From NCBI GenBank assembly GCA_913057905.1, contig CAJXPB010000006.1, forward strand, positions 235,332 to 299,331: a stretch of 64,000 nucleotides of DNA, read 5' to 3'. The position numbers and the translations under genes are program-made. The notes below the pieces were generated by a model that saw nothing but the letters and a program-made list of their open reading frames with translations, did no database searches and had not been told where the DNA came from. Origin of the DNA: an uncultured Pseudomonadota bacterium. Its GTDB lineage: Bacteria > Myxococcota_A > Bradymonadia > Bradymonadales > Bradymonadaceae. Positions 9,250 through 20,077 of this stretch are shown in pieces; position 1 is the first letter of the stretch, and every line of letters begins with the position of its first letter.

Positions 9250-12200
9250 ATGACCCCGGTAGTCCGACGTCTCTTCTCGACGCTGCTCGTCGTCGTCATC
9301 GTTGGCTCCGCACTGCCCTCTTCTGCCCAGGTCTTCGTCTATCCGCGCCGAGCCGGAAAGACGAACCCGAAGTACTCGGAGTTTCAGTGGCGCTGGATCA
9401 ATCGGCTGGCGCCGCCGGATGCAAAAGTACAGACCCGCGACCCCGGCCCGCGCGGCGGCGCCGATCTGATGGGACTGGTCACGGCCGGTCCCGATACCCC
9501 GATGACGCCACGCTTTCCCCTTCAATACCCGGCCGGCGACTCCATTCCGGGCAGCCTTCATCAGCAAAGCGGCTCCGAGACCTCCTCGGACCCAACTGAC
9601 TCCGACGAGGCCGACACCTCCGAATCGAATTTCGACCAACTCCTGCAGTCGGCGGGCGGATTTCGCCTGTACTTCTACGAGTCGGAACGAGCGACTGCTC
9701 AGAAGGCGGCCGTCGCCATCGAAGATCAATACCGCGACCTGCTGCGGGACTTCAGCTTTGCACCGCCGTCGACCTTTCCCTTCATCCTGTACAACAGTTA
9801 CCAGGAGTTCCTTCAGACGAACCTCTTTCCGATCCAGGAGGGAACACTTGGGGTCACCTCGCCGAGGGATCTCAAACTCACCCTTCCGTACTTCGGCGAT
9901 CACCGCCAGTTCGAGCGGGTCTCCAAACACGAGCTGGTCCACCAGTTCACCATCCAGAAAGTCGAACGGGTGGCCCGGCGAAACGACGCATTCCGCAACC
10001 CGCTTGGCCAGCTTCCCCTGTGGCTGATCGAGGGGATGGCCGAGTTTTACACCCAGGGTGGCATGGATCCGGAGACCGAGATGCTGATGCGGGATCTGGT
10101 GGTCAACCAGGCCCCACGGCAGGGCTACTTTCTGGGCGAGTTCTTCGACAGCGGGCCCTACAGCTTTTTGTGGATCTACAAGATGGGGCAGGTCCGCTGC
10201 GTCTTCCTGGAGGAGACCTACGGCGACGGATTTCTGCAGCGGATCCTCGAGAAATCCTACCTGCTGGGTCAGGGCGACTGGGAAAACAAAAGCGAGGTCG
10301 AGACCTTCCCCGCCCTGCTCCAGCGCATGACGGGCGATTCACCCAAGCGAATTTCGGCAAAGTTCGAGGACTGGCTCAAACAGCGCGCCTACCCGGAGTA
10401 TCTGGAGACCGCCCAGGGGCCGGCGGAGCTGCGACGCATGGACGAGCTTAGACGCATCATCCGGGGTATCGACAGTCGGGAGGACGGTAACGTCCTTCTG
10501 ATGAAGACGATCAGCCGGTCGACCGGACACAACCGTCTCAATTTGGTGGATCCGCGGGCCCCCAAGTCGTTCAACAAGGTCGTCGTCGATGGACGTCCCG
10601 GGTTGGAGTCGCTGCACCCGCTCGAGGAGCGAAACTTCGATATCAACAACGAGCGGCTCACCTTCATCGGACGCTCGAAGGGGGTCGACCACCTCTTCGT
10701 GCAGAGCTACGAACATTCGGTCACCCGGAGGTCCGCCGACAAATCTGAAGAAAACAGCGGCTCCGCGGCCGATGACGACTCCGACGACTCGAAGCCTTCG
10801 TATGGATCTCGCATCGAGAGCGCGCGATTCAATCTGAAGGGGCGAACTCGCTACGACCTCAGCGAACGTGGCGTGGTCGCCGCCGAATCCCCTGCGATGG
10901 CGCCCTCCGACGATCGGATCGCCTTTTTGGGTCTCAGCGACGGCGGTCAACGAGACATCTACATTCTCGATCCCGCCCCCGGCGGCGACTTTTCCCTGAC
11001 TCGGATCACCGACACCGAAGCCGCCGAACGCGGCCTCGACTGGGGCGCCGACGGACTGGTCTACACGTCGTCCGAGACCGGACACGGCCGTTACAATGTC
11101 TTTCGCGTCGACGACTCCGCCGAGGCCGAACCGACGCGGCTGACGAGCCAGCCCAGCGACCAGTTCGACCCGGTGATCCTGGCCGACGGCCGTGTCGCAT
11201 TCGTGATGTACGACCGGGGCCGTGCGAACCTCCACTTCGTGGACCAAAACGGCTCGACGCGCCGCACGAACGTCCGCACGGGCCTGTTCAATCCGAGCCC
11301 GGGCCCGAACGGCGACATCTGGGCCCTTCACCATCACGCGGGCCGGCGCACTCCGACACGACTGGTCGACGAAAACATCCGGGACTTTGAATTCGAGGAA
11401 GCCGCCCCCGATGTGCCCAGCGTCGAGCTGCCGGAGGTCTCCCTGGACCAGGACCGCGAGTACAAATCGCTGGCGCTGCGCAACTGGCGGATCGACAACG
11501 GATTCGGTCTGCTGGGGGTCTCCGGGTCGGGCTTTTACGGACAACTGTACGGCACCGCCAGCGACCTTCTGCGAAACAACCGCCTGGTGCTCGACCTCGT
11601 CGCCTTCGGGAATTTTCGGCGCACCGACGGCTCGCTGACCTACATCAACCAGAGCGGACGACTCGTCTGGGGACTCAGCCTCTTTCAGGACTTCAGTTTT
11701 CGGGTCGATGAGACCTTTCGAAGCAGTGTCGATCGGTTCATTTCCTACGATCGATTCTACGGCGCCCGCGGCCTGGTGCGGTATCCCTTCAGCGAATACA
11801 TGTATCTGCAATTTTCCGGAGCCCTCGGGGGAGTCTCGTACTTTCTGTCCGACGGCACCCGCGAATACCTGCGCGACGAGACACCGATCGGCTCCGATGA
11901 GACGCTCGACGAGCAGTGGTCTGAGCTCAACAACAGCCCGCGATTTCAAACCGAGGCTGAGGTCTCACTGGGGGTCGATACGATCCGCTACAACCGGGGA
12001 ACCGGTCCGCTTTCGGGCGGGTCACTCCTGGCGTCGCTTACCGCGGACTGGCAGCCCATCGAACAGACCGCGTACGGACAGGTCCGGCTCGACGGCGAGT
12101 ACTACGTACCCCTCTACGACCGGATCAACGCCTTCCTGCGAGTCGGCGCGGGCTCCGCGATCGGGGGACGGCTCGCCCGGCAGTTCTTTCTGTCGAGCTT

Positions 12201-12540
12201 TTATACCCTCCGCGGTGTCCCCTTCGGCAACGACGAGTACCTTCTGGGCCGGAACTTCTTCTTTTCGACGTTGGAGCTGCAGGTCCCGCTGAACTTTATT
12301 GTCCGGGTCCCCTTCATCGATGTCGAAGGGATCGTCGGTGTCGATTTCGGTGGCGTCGGCGATACCGCCTCCGACCTGTGGAGACGTCGCGTCCTGGACC
12401 TCGCCTTCGGGGCCAACTTCGGGTTCGGCCCGATCGTGCTACGGCTTCACTTCGCCAAGCCCTTCGACATCGGCGGCTTCGGCCCACCGAATAATGGCAA
12501 TATCGTGCCGAACTTCTCGATCGGATGGCGGTATCTGTAG
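9250..12540 (+). CDS. Large secreted zinc-peptidase (MA-like) / TolB-type propeller / outer-membrane barrel protein
   Basis: 1096 aa from ATG 9250, which begins a clear signal peptide (VRRLFSTLLVVVIVGSALPSSAQ). Region 1 (about residues 120-400) looks like a gluzincin peptidase domain: HELVH at about 227-231 and the downstream metal ligand Glu in IEGMAEFY at about 261. Region 2 (about 430-740) contains WD40/TolB-like beta-propeller blades such as MAPSDDRIAFLGLSDGGQ and PVILADGRVAFVMYDRG. Region 3 (about 745-1096) resembles a BamA/D15-like outer-membrane beta barrel ending in an aromatic-rich strand (FSIGWRYL). Likely an outer-membrane protein with a periplasmic or surface peptidase. The combination of all three is uncommon. 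Confidence 0.8.
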   Translation: MTPVVRRLFSTLLVVVIVGSALPSSAQVFVYPRRAGKTNPKYSEFQWRWINRLAPPDAKVQTRDPGPRGGADLMGLVTAGPDTPMTPRFPLQYPAGDSIPGSLHQQSGSETSSDPTDSDEADTSESNFDQLLQSAGGFRLYFYESERATAQKAAVAIEDQYRDLLRDFSFAPPSTFPFILYNSYQEFLQTNLFPIQEGTLGVTSPRDLKLTLPYFGDHRQFERVSKHELVHQFTIQKVERVARRNDAFRNPLGQLPLWLIEGMAEFYTQGGMDPETEMLMRDLVVNQAPRQGYFLGEFFDSGPYSFLWIYKMGQVRCVFLEETYGDGFLQRILEKSYLLGQGDWENKSEVETFPALLQRMTGDSPKRISAKFEDWLKQRAYPEYLETAQGPAELRRMDELRRIIRGIDSREDGNVLLMKTISRSTGHNRLNLVDPRAPKSFNKVVVDGRPGLESLHPLEERNFDINNERLTFIGRSKGVDHLFVQSYEHSVTRRSADKSEENSGSAADDDSDDSKPSYGSRIESARFNLKGRTRYDLSERGVVAAESPAMAPSDDRIAFLGLSDGGQRDIYILDPAPGGDFSLTRITDTEAAERGLDWGADGLVYTSSETGHGRYNVFRVDDSAEAEPTRLTSQPSDQFDPVILADGRVAFVMYDRGRANLHFVDQNGSTRRTNVRTGLFNPSPGPNGDIWALHHHAGRRTPTRLVDENIRDFEFEEAAPDVPSVELPEVSLDQDREYKSLALRNWRIDNGFGLLGVSGSGFYGQLYGTASDLLRNNRLVLDLVAFGNFRRTDGSLTYINQSGRLVWGLSLFQDFSFRVDETFRSSVDRFISYDRFYGARGLVRYPFSEYMYLQFSGALGGVSYFLSDGTREYLRDETPIGSDETLDEQWSELNNSPRFQTEAEVSLGVDTIRYNRGTGPLSGGSLLASLTADWQPIEQTAYGQVRLDGEYYVPLYDRINAFLRVGAGSAIGGRLARQFFLSSFYTLRGVPFGNDEYLLGRNFFFSTLELQVPLNFIVRVPFIDVEGIVGVDFGGVGDTASDLWRRRVLDLAFGANFGFGPIVLRLHFAKPFDIGGFGPPNNGNIVPNFSIGWRYL

Positions 12541-12590
12541 GGGAGTGGTACACTGGCGGCAGTGAACGCCCATTTTGAGGGGAACAGACG

Positions 12591-13508
12591 TTGCGCGCCA
12601 CCATCGCCATCGAAGCTCGCCGAGACCGAACCGCCCGTCACATCGACTGGGACGGCACGCGCCGGACCCTTGGACGCAGCTCCGGCTGTGACATCCACAT
12701 CGAACACTCGATCGTCTCCGGCCACCACCTGACCTTCGACACCCGGGCCGACACACCGGTCGTCCTCGATGCTGGCAGCACAAATGGGACAGACCTGAAC
12801 GGTCGCAGACTTCCGGCCGGCGACCCTCGACCCATCGAACCGGGAGATGTCATCACCATCGGCCCGGTACGCATCGAGGTCTCCTGGACGAGCCCGGCAG
12901 AGGACCTCGACGGCCTCACCGGCGCCTTCGACCGTGACTCCATCGAGGGGCTCTTCGCGCCTCCAACGTCGGAATCAGAAGGACTCGTCGCCTCCCTTGA
13001 AGTGGTCTTCGGCGACGGGGACCGTCACGTGCACGCACTGCCCGACGAGATCGAACGCCTCGTTATCGGATCCGGCGAAGGCGCCGACATCGCCCTGTCA
13101 GCGCGTCAGCCGCCGGCCGTCGCCGCCATTGAACGGACCCAAAGTGGATTCGAGCTGATCCCGGTGGGCGACCACGGTCTGCTTCGAGATCAAGAGGGCC
13201 GATCGTTCTCAGAGGCGGTCGAGCTCGCAGACGGCTGGGTCGGACGTCTGAAAGACGGTCCGAGACTCCTCTTTCGCGATCCACTCGAGTCTCAAGTCCG
13301 GGCGTTCGAGGATACGCCGGCCGAAGAACCGGAGACGGGCCCGACCCCGGAGCCGTCGACGCACACTCCATCCCGGGAGACCGACTCCTCGGCGCCCGAC
13401 GAGCCTCCCGAGCGCGAGCACCCATCGACCCGCGAGATACTCGTAATGGCAGCACTCGCAATCCTCCTGGCCGCCGTCGTGTGCGTGGTCGCCCTCTTCT
13501 TCCAATAA
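12591..13508 (+). CDS. FHA-domain membrane protein
   Basis: 305 aa starting at TTG 12591, which is preceded by GAGGGG. Residues 1-95 form a forkhead-associated domain with the canonical GRSSGCDIHI, SGHH and DAGSTNGTDLNG motifs, so it should bind phosphothreonine peptides. A second FHA-like region (about 135-220) is weaker, with a degenerate signature (IGSGEGADIAL). A proline-rich acidic linker leads to one C-terminal membrane helix (ILVMAALAILLAAVVCVVALFF). It is tail-anchored with the FHA regions probably cytoplasmic. No kinase or phosphatase is adjacent. Confidence 0.85.
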   Translation: MRATIAIEARRDRTARHIDWDGTRRTLGRSSGCDIHIEHSIVSGHHLTFDTRADTPVVLDAGSTNGTDLNGRRLPAGDPRPIEPGDVITIGPVRIEVSWTSPAEDLDGLTGAFDRDSIEGLFAPPTSESEGLVASLEVVFGDGDRHVHALPDEIERLVIGSGEGADIALSARQPPAVAAIERTQSGFELIPVGDHGLLRDQEGRSFSEAVELADGWVGRLKDGPRLLFRDPLESQVRAFEDTPAEEPETGPTPEPSTHTPSRETDSSAPDEPPEREHPSTREILVMAALAILLAAVVCVVALFFQ

Positions 13509-13537
13509 AAAACCGCCCTCCGGAGACCGGAGGGCGG
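13507..13537 (-). terminator. Intrinsic terminator of the rpsB-frr operon
   Basis: A perfect 11-bp stem (CCGCCCTCCGG at 13513-13523, complement at 13527-13537) with an AGA loop. Read on the minus strand it is followed at once by a run of T, and it lies about 30 bp after the frr stop. On the plus strand there is no T-run, so it serves the frr side. Confidence 0.85.
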
Positions 13538-13565
13538 GCGGGGCGTCGAACTTTGACTATGTCGG

Positions 13566-14123
13566 TTACACGTCCTGGATCTTGTCGATCTTCTCCTCGA
13601 CGACCTCGTCGATCTTACTCTGATACTTCTGGGTGAGATCGTCGATTTCATCGAGGGCGCGGTGCTCCGCGTCTTCGCTGATCTCGGAGTTGTTCTCCAG
13701 CTTTTCGACCTCGTCGCGTGCCGCACGACGCTTCTTGCGCAGCGCGATCTTGTGGTCCTCGCCCTCCTGGCTGGCCAGGTCGCTGAGCTCTTCGCGTCGC
13801 TCGCCGGAGAGCGCCGGGATCGGCACACGGACGAGTTCGCTGTCGCTCATGGGATTGAGACCGAGATCCGACGAACGAATCGCCTTTTCGATCTCGGGAA
13901 TCAGGTCCTTCTCCCAGGGCTGCACCTCGATGAGGCGCGCGTCGGCGATGCGCAGGGTCGCCACCTGATTCAACGGCACGTATTCACCGTAGTACTCGAC
14001 GCGTATGTCATCGAGCATGTCGGTGTTGGCACGTCCGGTCCGGATCTTCGACAGGGACTTTCTGAGCCCCGTCATGATCTCGTCGTACTCCGACTCGAGT
14101 GTATTCAGAATTTCAGCAGTCAT
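13566..14123 (-). CDS. frr: Ribosome recycling factor
   Basis: 185 aa, the normal length. It splits post-termination ribosomes together with EF-G. The N-terminal helix LRKSLSKIRTGRAN and the segment YYGEYVPLNQVATL, IEVQPWEKDLIPEIEKAI are hallmark RRF sequences. It is the last gene of the rpsB-tsf-pyrH-frr operon, 24 bp after pyrH, and is followed by an intrinsic terminator. Confidence 0.97.
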   Translation of the reverse strand: MTAEILNTLESEYDEIMTGLRKSLSKIRTGRANTDMLDDIRVEYYGEYVPLNQVATLRIADARLIEVQPWEKDLIPEIEKAIRSSDLGLNPMSDSELVRVPIPALSGERREELSDLASQEGEDHKIALRKKRRAARDEVEKLENNSEISEDAEHRALDEIDDLTQKYQSKIDEVVEEKIDKIQDV

Positions 14124-14147
14124 CGTGGCACTCCGTTCCGTAGAGTC

Positions 14148-14894
<747 letters not shown>

Positions 14895-14937
14895 TCACTG
14901 CGGGTTGAAAGTGATACCTCTGTCGGGCTTCGGTCGG

Positions 14938-15837
14938 TTACTCCTGGTCCAGCGCCTCGGCGACCTCGTCGGCGAAGTCCTCCTCTTCGGTCTCGATGCC
15001 CTCGCCGACCTCGAATCGGACGAACTCGGAGATCGAGACGCCCTCCATCTCGGACTGCAGCTCACCGACCGTCGAGTCACTGTCCTTGACGAACGGCTGG
15101 TTGACCAGGGTCTGCTCGCCGATCCACTTATTGATCTTCCCTTCGATGATCTTCGGGATGATGTGGTCCGGCTTGCCCTGCTCTTCCATCTGGGCTCGAA
15201 ATACGTCTTTCTGGGACTCGATCGCATCCTGGGGAATGTCGTCGCGATCCAGGTACGGCGGCGCCATCGCGGCGGCGTGCATCGCGACGTCCCGCGAGAA
15301 TGTCTCGACATCGTCGTCGACGTCGGTCGCATTCACCGAGACCACCACCCCGATCTGGTTGCCGGTGTGGATGTACCCACCGATGACTCCCTCCGGGGCC
15401 TCGAGCCGCTCGACCCGACGGATATTGATGTTCTCGCCGAGGGTCGCGATCTTCTCGGTCACGACCTGGGAGACCGGTTCGCCGTCGAGTTCGACATCGT
15501 CGACGTCGTCGACCGAATCGACTCCGGCCTCGCCGATGGCGTCGGTGACACGGCGTGCAAAGGTCTGGAAATCATCGTTGCGAGCCACGAAATCGGTCTC
15601 GCAATTGACTTCCACGAGCGTAGCCGACTTTTTGTCGTCGCTGCGCCAGTATTGAATCAGACCCTCGGCCGCGACGCGGCCCGACTTCTTCTGGGCGGCG
15701 GTGATGCCCTTCTTTTCGAGCCACTCCGCCGCGGCATCCATATCGCCGTCGGTCTCCTGAAGTGCTTCCTTGCAGTCCAGGATTCCCGCATTGGTCTGCT
15801 GACGAAGTTCCTTTACCTGTTTTGCGCTGATGGACAT
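14938..15837 (-). CDS. tsf: Elongation factor Ts
   Basis: 299 aa guanine-nucleotide exchange factor for EF-Tu. It has the N-terminal UBA-like region (VKELRQQTNAGILDCKEALQ), the family signature CETDFVARNDDFQ, and a second core subdomain ending in GEGIETEEEDF. It is strongly acidic compared with typical homologues. Second gene of the rpsB operon, 125 bp after rpsB. Confidence 0.97.
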   Translation of the reverse strand: MSISAKQVKELRQQTNAGILDCKEALQETDGDMDAAAEWLEKKGITAAQKKSGRVAAEGLIQYWRSDDKKSATLVEVNCETDFVARNDDFQTFARRVTDAIGEAGVDSVDDVDDVELDGEPVSQVVTEKIATLGENINIRRVERLEAPEGVIGGYIHTGNQIGVVVSVNATDVDDDVETFSRDVAMHAAAMAPPYLDRDDIPQDAIESQKDVFRAQMEEQGKPDHIIPKIIEGKINKWIGEQTLVNQPFVKDSDSTVGELQSEMEGVSISEFVRFEVGEGIETEEEDFADEVAEALDQE

Positions 15838-15962
15838 ATCTTCTCTCCTTCATCCACGAATTCTTAAACTGGTGGGCCCACTTCCCAGAGGAAGTCGGCC
15901 CACCGATCGGTCCGGCACGTCTCCATCCCAGAAGGTTGGCCGAGCCGTCTATCCAGCCGACG

Positions 15963-16805
15963 TCATGCTTCTTCTCGTTGTTCCTCGTCGACGTCCTCTT
16001 CTTGTTGGCCACCGGTTCGGCTGACGTTCTGGACCTCCGGGCCCTCGCCGCCGGTGTCTCCGACGTGCACATCTTCGGACTCGGCGGCTGCTTCCCGGGC
16101 GCTCTCTTCGAGCTTGGCGCTCTGAATCTGCCCACCCTCGAGACACGCCTCGGCGACCGCGGTCGAAAAGAGCCGGATCGCCCGGATGGCGTCGTCGTTT
16201 CCGGGGATGGGAAAGTCGATGAGACTCGGGTCGCAGTTGGTGTCGCACAGAGCCACCACGGGAATGTCGAGGCGATTGGCCTCTTTGACCGCGATGTCTT
16301 CCTTGTGCGGGTCGATGACGAACATCGCGCCGGGCAGATCGTCCATGCCCCGAATCCCGCCGACGTTGCGTTCCAGTCGTTCTCGCTCTCGCTCGAAGCG
16401 AAGCACTTCCTTTTTGGTGTACTTCGCGTAGGTCCCGTCCTTCGATTGACGGTCGAGGTCCTTGAGCTTGTCGATCGACTTCTCGATGGTCTGGAAGTTC
16501 GTCAGCGTTCCGCCCAACCAGCGGTGGACGACGTAAAACTGGTTGGCGCGTTCGGCCTGCTCTCGCACCGCATCCTGGGCCTGCTTCTTGGTCCCGACGA
16601 ACAAAATCGTTTCGCCGCGAGCGGCCATCTGGGCGACGAACTGTTGCGCCGCCTGCCACATTCGCACCGTCTGACTGAGGTCGACGATGTGGATGCCGTT
16701 GCGAGCACCGAAGATGTATTTTTCCATCTTCGGATGCCATCGATTGGTCTGGTGGCCGAAGTGTACGCCGGCCTCCAGAAGGTCTTTCATCTGAATCTGT
16801 GCCAT
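15963..16805 (-). CDS. rpsB: 30S ribosomal protein uS2
   Basis: 280 aa. The N-terminus [20 protein letters not shown] and the segments [21 protein letters not shown] and [10 protein letters not shown] are diagnostic of S2. An acidic C-terminal tail of about 45 residues follows the core fold. First gene of the rpsB-tsf-pyrH-frr operon; the promoter should lie in the 295-bp region upstream, where I could not fix a convincing -35/-10 pair. Confidence 0.97.
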   Translation of the reverse strand: MAQIQMKDLLEAGVHFGHQTNRWHPKMEKYIFGARNGIHIVDLSQTVRMWQAAQQFVAQMAARGETILFVGTKKQAQDAVREQAERANQFYVVHRWLGGTLTNFQTIEKSIDKLKDLDRQSKDGTYAKYTKKEVLRFERERERLERNVGGIRGMDDLPGAMFVIDPHKEDIAVKEANRLDIPVVALCDTNCDPSLIDFPIPGNDDAIRAIRLFSTAVAEACLEGGQIQSAKLEESAREAAAESEDVHVGDTGGEGPEVQNVSRTGGQQEEDVDEEQREEA

Positions 16806-16992
16806 AGTCTCTCTCCTGAGGTTTGGTTTGTTGGACCTCCGCCTCTGTCATTCCACTCGCCCCACCTCGGGTCGACATCGTCGCCCGAAGCACACGGGGC
16901 TGTGGTCGAGAAGCGTGTGTATTTGATGGATGTAAATTCACTGTGCTGGCAGGTCGAAACCCGCGCGGCGCGTTATTTGAGGGGATCTCGAC

Positions 16993-17033
16993 AAAAAAAG
17001 AAAGCCTCTCCGGCAAAAAATCGCCAGAAAGGC
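16993..17033 (-). terminator. Intrinsic terminator after the TM2-like gene
   Basis: On the minus strand an 11-bp stem (17023-17033 with 17004-17014, two G-U wobbles) closes a short T-rich loop and is followed by a T-run at 16993-16999. It lies 67 bp past the stop of the 17101-18216 gene, separating it from the rpsB operon. Confidence 0.75.
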
Positions 17034-17100
17034 CGAATTGAGCCCGAAATGACCCGATTTCGCCACTTTGGTCCGAATGTTGCCGTCACATCCCGGCGTT

Positions 17101-18216
17101 TCAGTCCGTCGGATGCGAGTTTCGGTTGATCCGTTCGGCGACGACGACCGAATCGACGATCGACCAGATCTGGACGACCCAACCCAAAAGGACGAACCAC
17201 AGAAGGAAGCAGAGGACCATCATCATGATCCCCTTGCTGACTTCCCCGTTGTAGATCTGGCCGGTGCCGCACAGGATCAGACTCAAAAGAAGCGACATGC
17301 CGGGCTGGTGCTCCGGCCGCTGCATCGCCCCCTCGTGCTGGTAGCGCGCCACGGCCGACCCGCCGCCCCCGCTCATCCCGGTTGATTGATTGACCCGGGT
17401 GCCGCCCGAAGCCGTGCTCCAGGCGGTGGGTTGTTGCTGTTTCGAGGCGTTGACCATCGCCGTCTGCTCACCGACCTCTCGGTCCATGCACGACGTAAGC
17501 GTCGGATGGGAGTCGGCAAAGGGGCGGGGCTCGCAGCTCGCCTGGGTCTGGACGACTCGCCGGTGATCCTCGCAAGAATCGACTCGAGCATCGGTGGCGC
17601 CGCGGCTTCGCGTCACGCCCGCCAACGAACCGTCTCGTTGGCTGGCCGACGCATCGGTGCCGGCCCGGCCGGGCCCGACCCCTGCTTGAGAACTTGCCGT
17701 CGCGCCGACGGAGGCATCGACGTCCGAAGGCTGTGTGCCCTTTCTTCGCGGCGAAAACGCCTCGGCTCCGCCGTCATCTTCGAGCGTCGCCGATTCAATA
17801 CTCTCGGCGGCCGGCTCCTCGAATTCTCCCACATCTCGTGCGCTCGAGTCAGCCGCGCCTCGGGGGCCAGCTTGCCCGTTCTGGCCGGCCAGTCTCGCCT
17901 GACGCAGATCCGACAGCGATTCGCGCTGATTCGCAGCTGCGTCGGCCACTTCGTAATAGAGGTTGCCGTCCTCGTCGCTACTCAGCTCCAGCGTCCCCTG
18001 CTCGAGCAAGTCGTCGAGCAGCGGCTGCGCCTGGCTCGAGGGGATACCCAGATAATAAGCCACCGAAGCGGTGGTGATTCGGACCTCCGTCTCGAAGGCC
18101 ATCTTCAGGATATCCTGTTCAAATTGTGCCGAATCGTTGGTCGAGGTCACGGTCCCAGTCTCCGTTGTCGCTGGCTCGCCCAGTCTCATGATTTCTAACG
18201 ATCGAGCAGCCCCCAT
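17101..18216 (-). CDS. TM2-like membrane protein with N-terminal winged-helix-like region
   Basis: 371 aa. Residues ~30-90 look like a small winged helix (ILKMAFETEVRITTASVAYY, LLDDLLEQGTLEL). A long low-complexity linker (about 95-300) includes a cysteine/histidine stretch (SCEDH, ASCE, TLTSCMD) that resembles a B-box finger with several ligands replaced. The C-terminus has two hydrophobic helices with the TM2 pattern GTGQIYNGEVSKGIMMM and QIWSIVDSVVVAERINRN. An alternative start is the ATG at 18189. Probably an inner-membrane protein; function unknown. Confidence 0.6.
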   Translation of the reverse strand: MGAARSLEIMRLGEPATTETGTVTSTNDSAQFEQDILKMAFETEVRITTASVAYYLGIPSSQAQPLLDDLLEQGTLELSSDEDGNLYYEVADAAANQRESLSDLRQARLAGQNGQAGPRGAADSSARDVGEFEEPAAESIESATLEDDGGAEAFSPRRKGTQPSDVDASVGATASSQAGVGPGRAGTDASASQRDGSLAGVTRSRGATDARVDSCEDHRRVVQTQASCEPRPFADSHPTLTSCMDREVGEQTAMVNASKQQQPTAWSTASGGTRVNQSTGMSGGGGSAVARYQHEGAMQRPEHQPGMSLLLSLILCGTGQIYNGEVSKGIMMMVLCFLLWFVLLGWVVQIWSIVDSVVVAERINRNSHPTD

Positions 18217-18233
18217 TTGTTCCCAATCCGATT

Positions 18234-18920
18234 CTATCGGAGTGACTCACTCCTGTGAACGGACGGTGTCAACGGCGCCACATCGAACCCGAAGCCCTCG
18301 GCACGTATGGTGGCGACGTCAGCATCGCCGTCCGCCGAACCCGATTGGTTGGATGCGACGAACTGAAGAAACGTTTCGGGCCCGTCGATCGGCAGGTCGC
18401 AGCGGTCCGTCTTGTAGTGAATGGGCACCACGCATCCGGGAGCCAGGCGCACACACCATTCGACCGCCTGACCGGCCCCGATCGTGTAGAGCCCGCCGAC
18501 CGGCACCAAGAAGATGTCGGGGTGCCGAAGAATCGGGTCGATCGAAGGAGGCGGGCTCTGACCGATGTCGGCACCATGGACGACTGTCTTCTCGTCGACC
18601 TCGATCACCAACACATCGACGGACCCGCCGAATCGACGGCCGTCGTATTCATCGTGGTCGAACTCGACGCGACGGATGCGGAACGCCCCGGCATTGACCT
18701 CCGGGTCCGAAGGGAGAATCTCAGGACACCCCGGAACAGAACCGACGGCCGCGTGATCCGCATGATCGTGGGTCGTGGCCACGTAGTCCGGCCGATCTTC
18801 AATCGGGCCGTATCGCATGCGGCCGTCAAATCCCTCGGGCTCGAAGGGATCGAGGAGCAGCTCCTCCCCCGTTCGAGAGGTCAGCTTCACACAGGCATGG
18901 CCTCGATAGTCGATCCGCAT
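18234..18920 (-). CDS. Metal-dependent hydrolase, metallo-beta-lactamase fold (UlaG/UPF0173-like)
   Basis: 228 aa. The zinc-binding signature HDHADH follows an N-terminal beta strand (RIDYRGHACVKL), and a histidine is present in VVHGADIGQSP and near VPIHYKTDRCD, as in the UlaG/YtnP-like L-ascorbate lactonase-type subfamily. Substrate cannot be deduced. It lies 29 bp after the DnaJ-like gene on the same strand. Confidence 0.85.
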   Translation of the reverse strand: MRIDYRGHACVKLTSRTGEELLLDPFEPEGFDGRMRYGPIEDRPDYVATTHDHADHAAVGSVPGCPEILPSDPEVNAGAFRIRRVEFDHDEYDGRRFGGSVDVLVIEVDEKTVVHGADIGQSPPPSIDPILRHPDIFLVPVGGLYTIGAGQAVEWCVRLAPGCVVPIHYKTDRCDLPIDGPETFLQFVASNQSGSADGDADVATIRAEGFGFDVAPLTPSVHRSESLR

Positions 18921-18949
18921 GTCTCACCCGGCTTTTGGAGGTCGAAGGG

Positions 18950-19978
18950 TTACTGGCCGCGCGGTTCGAAATCCGAGACCTCGGAGAGCCGCTCGAAGAG
19001 TTCGCGCTCCTCGTCGGTCAATTCGTCGGGCACTTCGATCGACAACTGGGCATACAGGTCGCCGTGCTCGCCGTCTCCGGTGGGAAGTCCCTTGCCGCGC
19101 AATCGAAGCTTCCGGCCCGACGGCGTGCCGGCGGGAACCGAGACCGAGACCTCGCCGTCGACGGTCGGCACCTCGACCTTTGCGCCCAACGCCGCCTCCC
19201 AGGGAGTGACGGCGAGTTCGGTGCGCAGGTCGTGGCCGTCGACATCGAAGACCGGATGGTCGGCGATGTGGATCTTGAGCAACAAATCTCCAGCCTGGCC
19301 GCCTCCGGATCCTTCATCTCCCTGTCCGGCGAGCCGGATCTTGGAACCCTCGGTCGTCCCCTTCGGAATCTTGACCTTGTAGGTCTTTCTCTCCCGCACG
19401 CGTTGTCCGCCGGATATCTTGGTGACGGGAACGGCGACGGTCCGCTCGCGGCCGTGGTAGACGTCCTCGAGCGACACGGTGATTTCGGCCCTGTGAGTGC
19501 GGCCCTTTCGCCTGCCCCGCTGACCGCGTCCACCTTGACGCGCACGGGCGCCGGCGGCACCACCGCGGCCCCCGCCCCCGAACTCCTGGCCAAAGAACAT
19601 GTTAAAGAAGTCGCTGAACCCTTCGGCCTGACCGCGACCCCCGCGGCCGCCGCCGAAGATATCCTCGAACCCGGCGCCGCCGCCACCTCGGCCGCCCCCA
19701 AAGTTGATGTTGACGTTCTCCCAGCCCGGCGGCGGATCGACCTCCTGGCCGGCATTCCAGTTTTGACCCATCTGGTCGTACCGACGACGCTTCTCCGGGT
19801 CCTTCAGGACCTGGTAGGCCTCGTTTACCTTTTTAAACATATCCTCGGCCTCGGGATCGTCATTGACGTCCGGATGGTACTTCTTGGCCTTCTTTTTGTA
19901 GGCCTTCTGGATCTCATCCTGAGACGCATCGCGGTCGACCCCAAGGACCGAATAATAATCTTCGTACTCGACTCCCAC
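18950..19978 (-). CDS. DnaJ-class chaperone without zinc finger (CbpA-like)
   Basis: 342 aa from GTG 19978 (a GAGG lies upstream; the frame also opens at TTG 19996). The J domain covers residues ~4-70 with the HPD motif in [11 protein letters not shown] glycine/phenylalanine-rich region follows, then two beta-rich C-terminal substrate-binding domains ([37 protein letters not shown]). The CxxCxGxG zinc finger of DnaJ proper is absent, so it is type II. It should stimulate DnaK; no dnaK or grpE is in the window. Confidence 0.92.
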   Translation of the reverse strand: MGVEYEDYYSVLGVDRDASQDEIQKAYKKKAKKYHPDVNDDPEAEDMFKKVNEAYQVLKDPEKRRRYDQMGQNWNAGQEVDPPPGWENVNINFGGGRGGGGAGFEDIFGGGRGGRGQAEGFSDFFNMFFGQEFGGGGRGGAAGARARQGGRGQRGRRKGRTHRAEITVSLEDVYHGRERTVAVPVTKISGGQRVRERKTYKVKIPKGTTEGSKIRLAGQGDEGSGGGQAGDLLLKIHIADHPVFDVDGHDLRTELAVTPWEAALGAKVEVPTVDGEVSVSVPAGTPSGRKLRLRGKGLPTGDGEHGDLYAQLSIEVPDELTDEERELFERLSEVSDFEPRGQ

Positions 19979-20077
19979 TGCCGAACCTCGTTCCAAATTC
20001 AGTCTACTTAACTCTTAAAACTCTCCGGGCGCCCGTCTCGCTGGGCAGCCATGAACGTAACCCATCCCGGGGGCATC

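Noticed and set aside
10339..11949. A 536-codon minus-strand frame inside the large peptidase/barrel gene.
   Set aside because: No start context or family features; it mirrors the sense codons.
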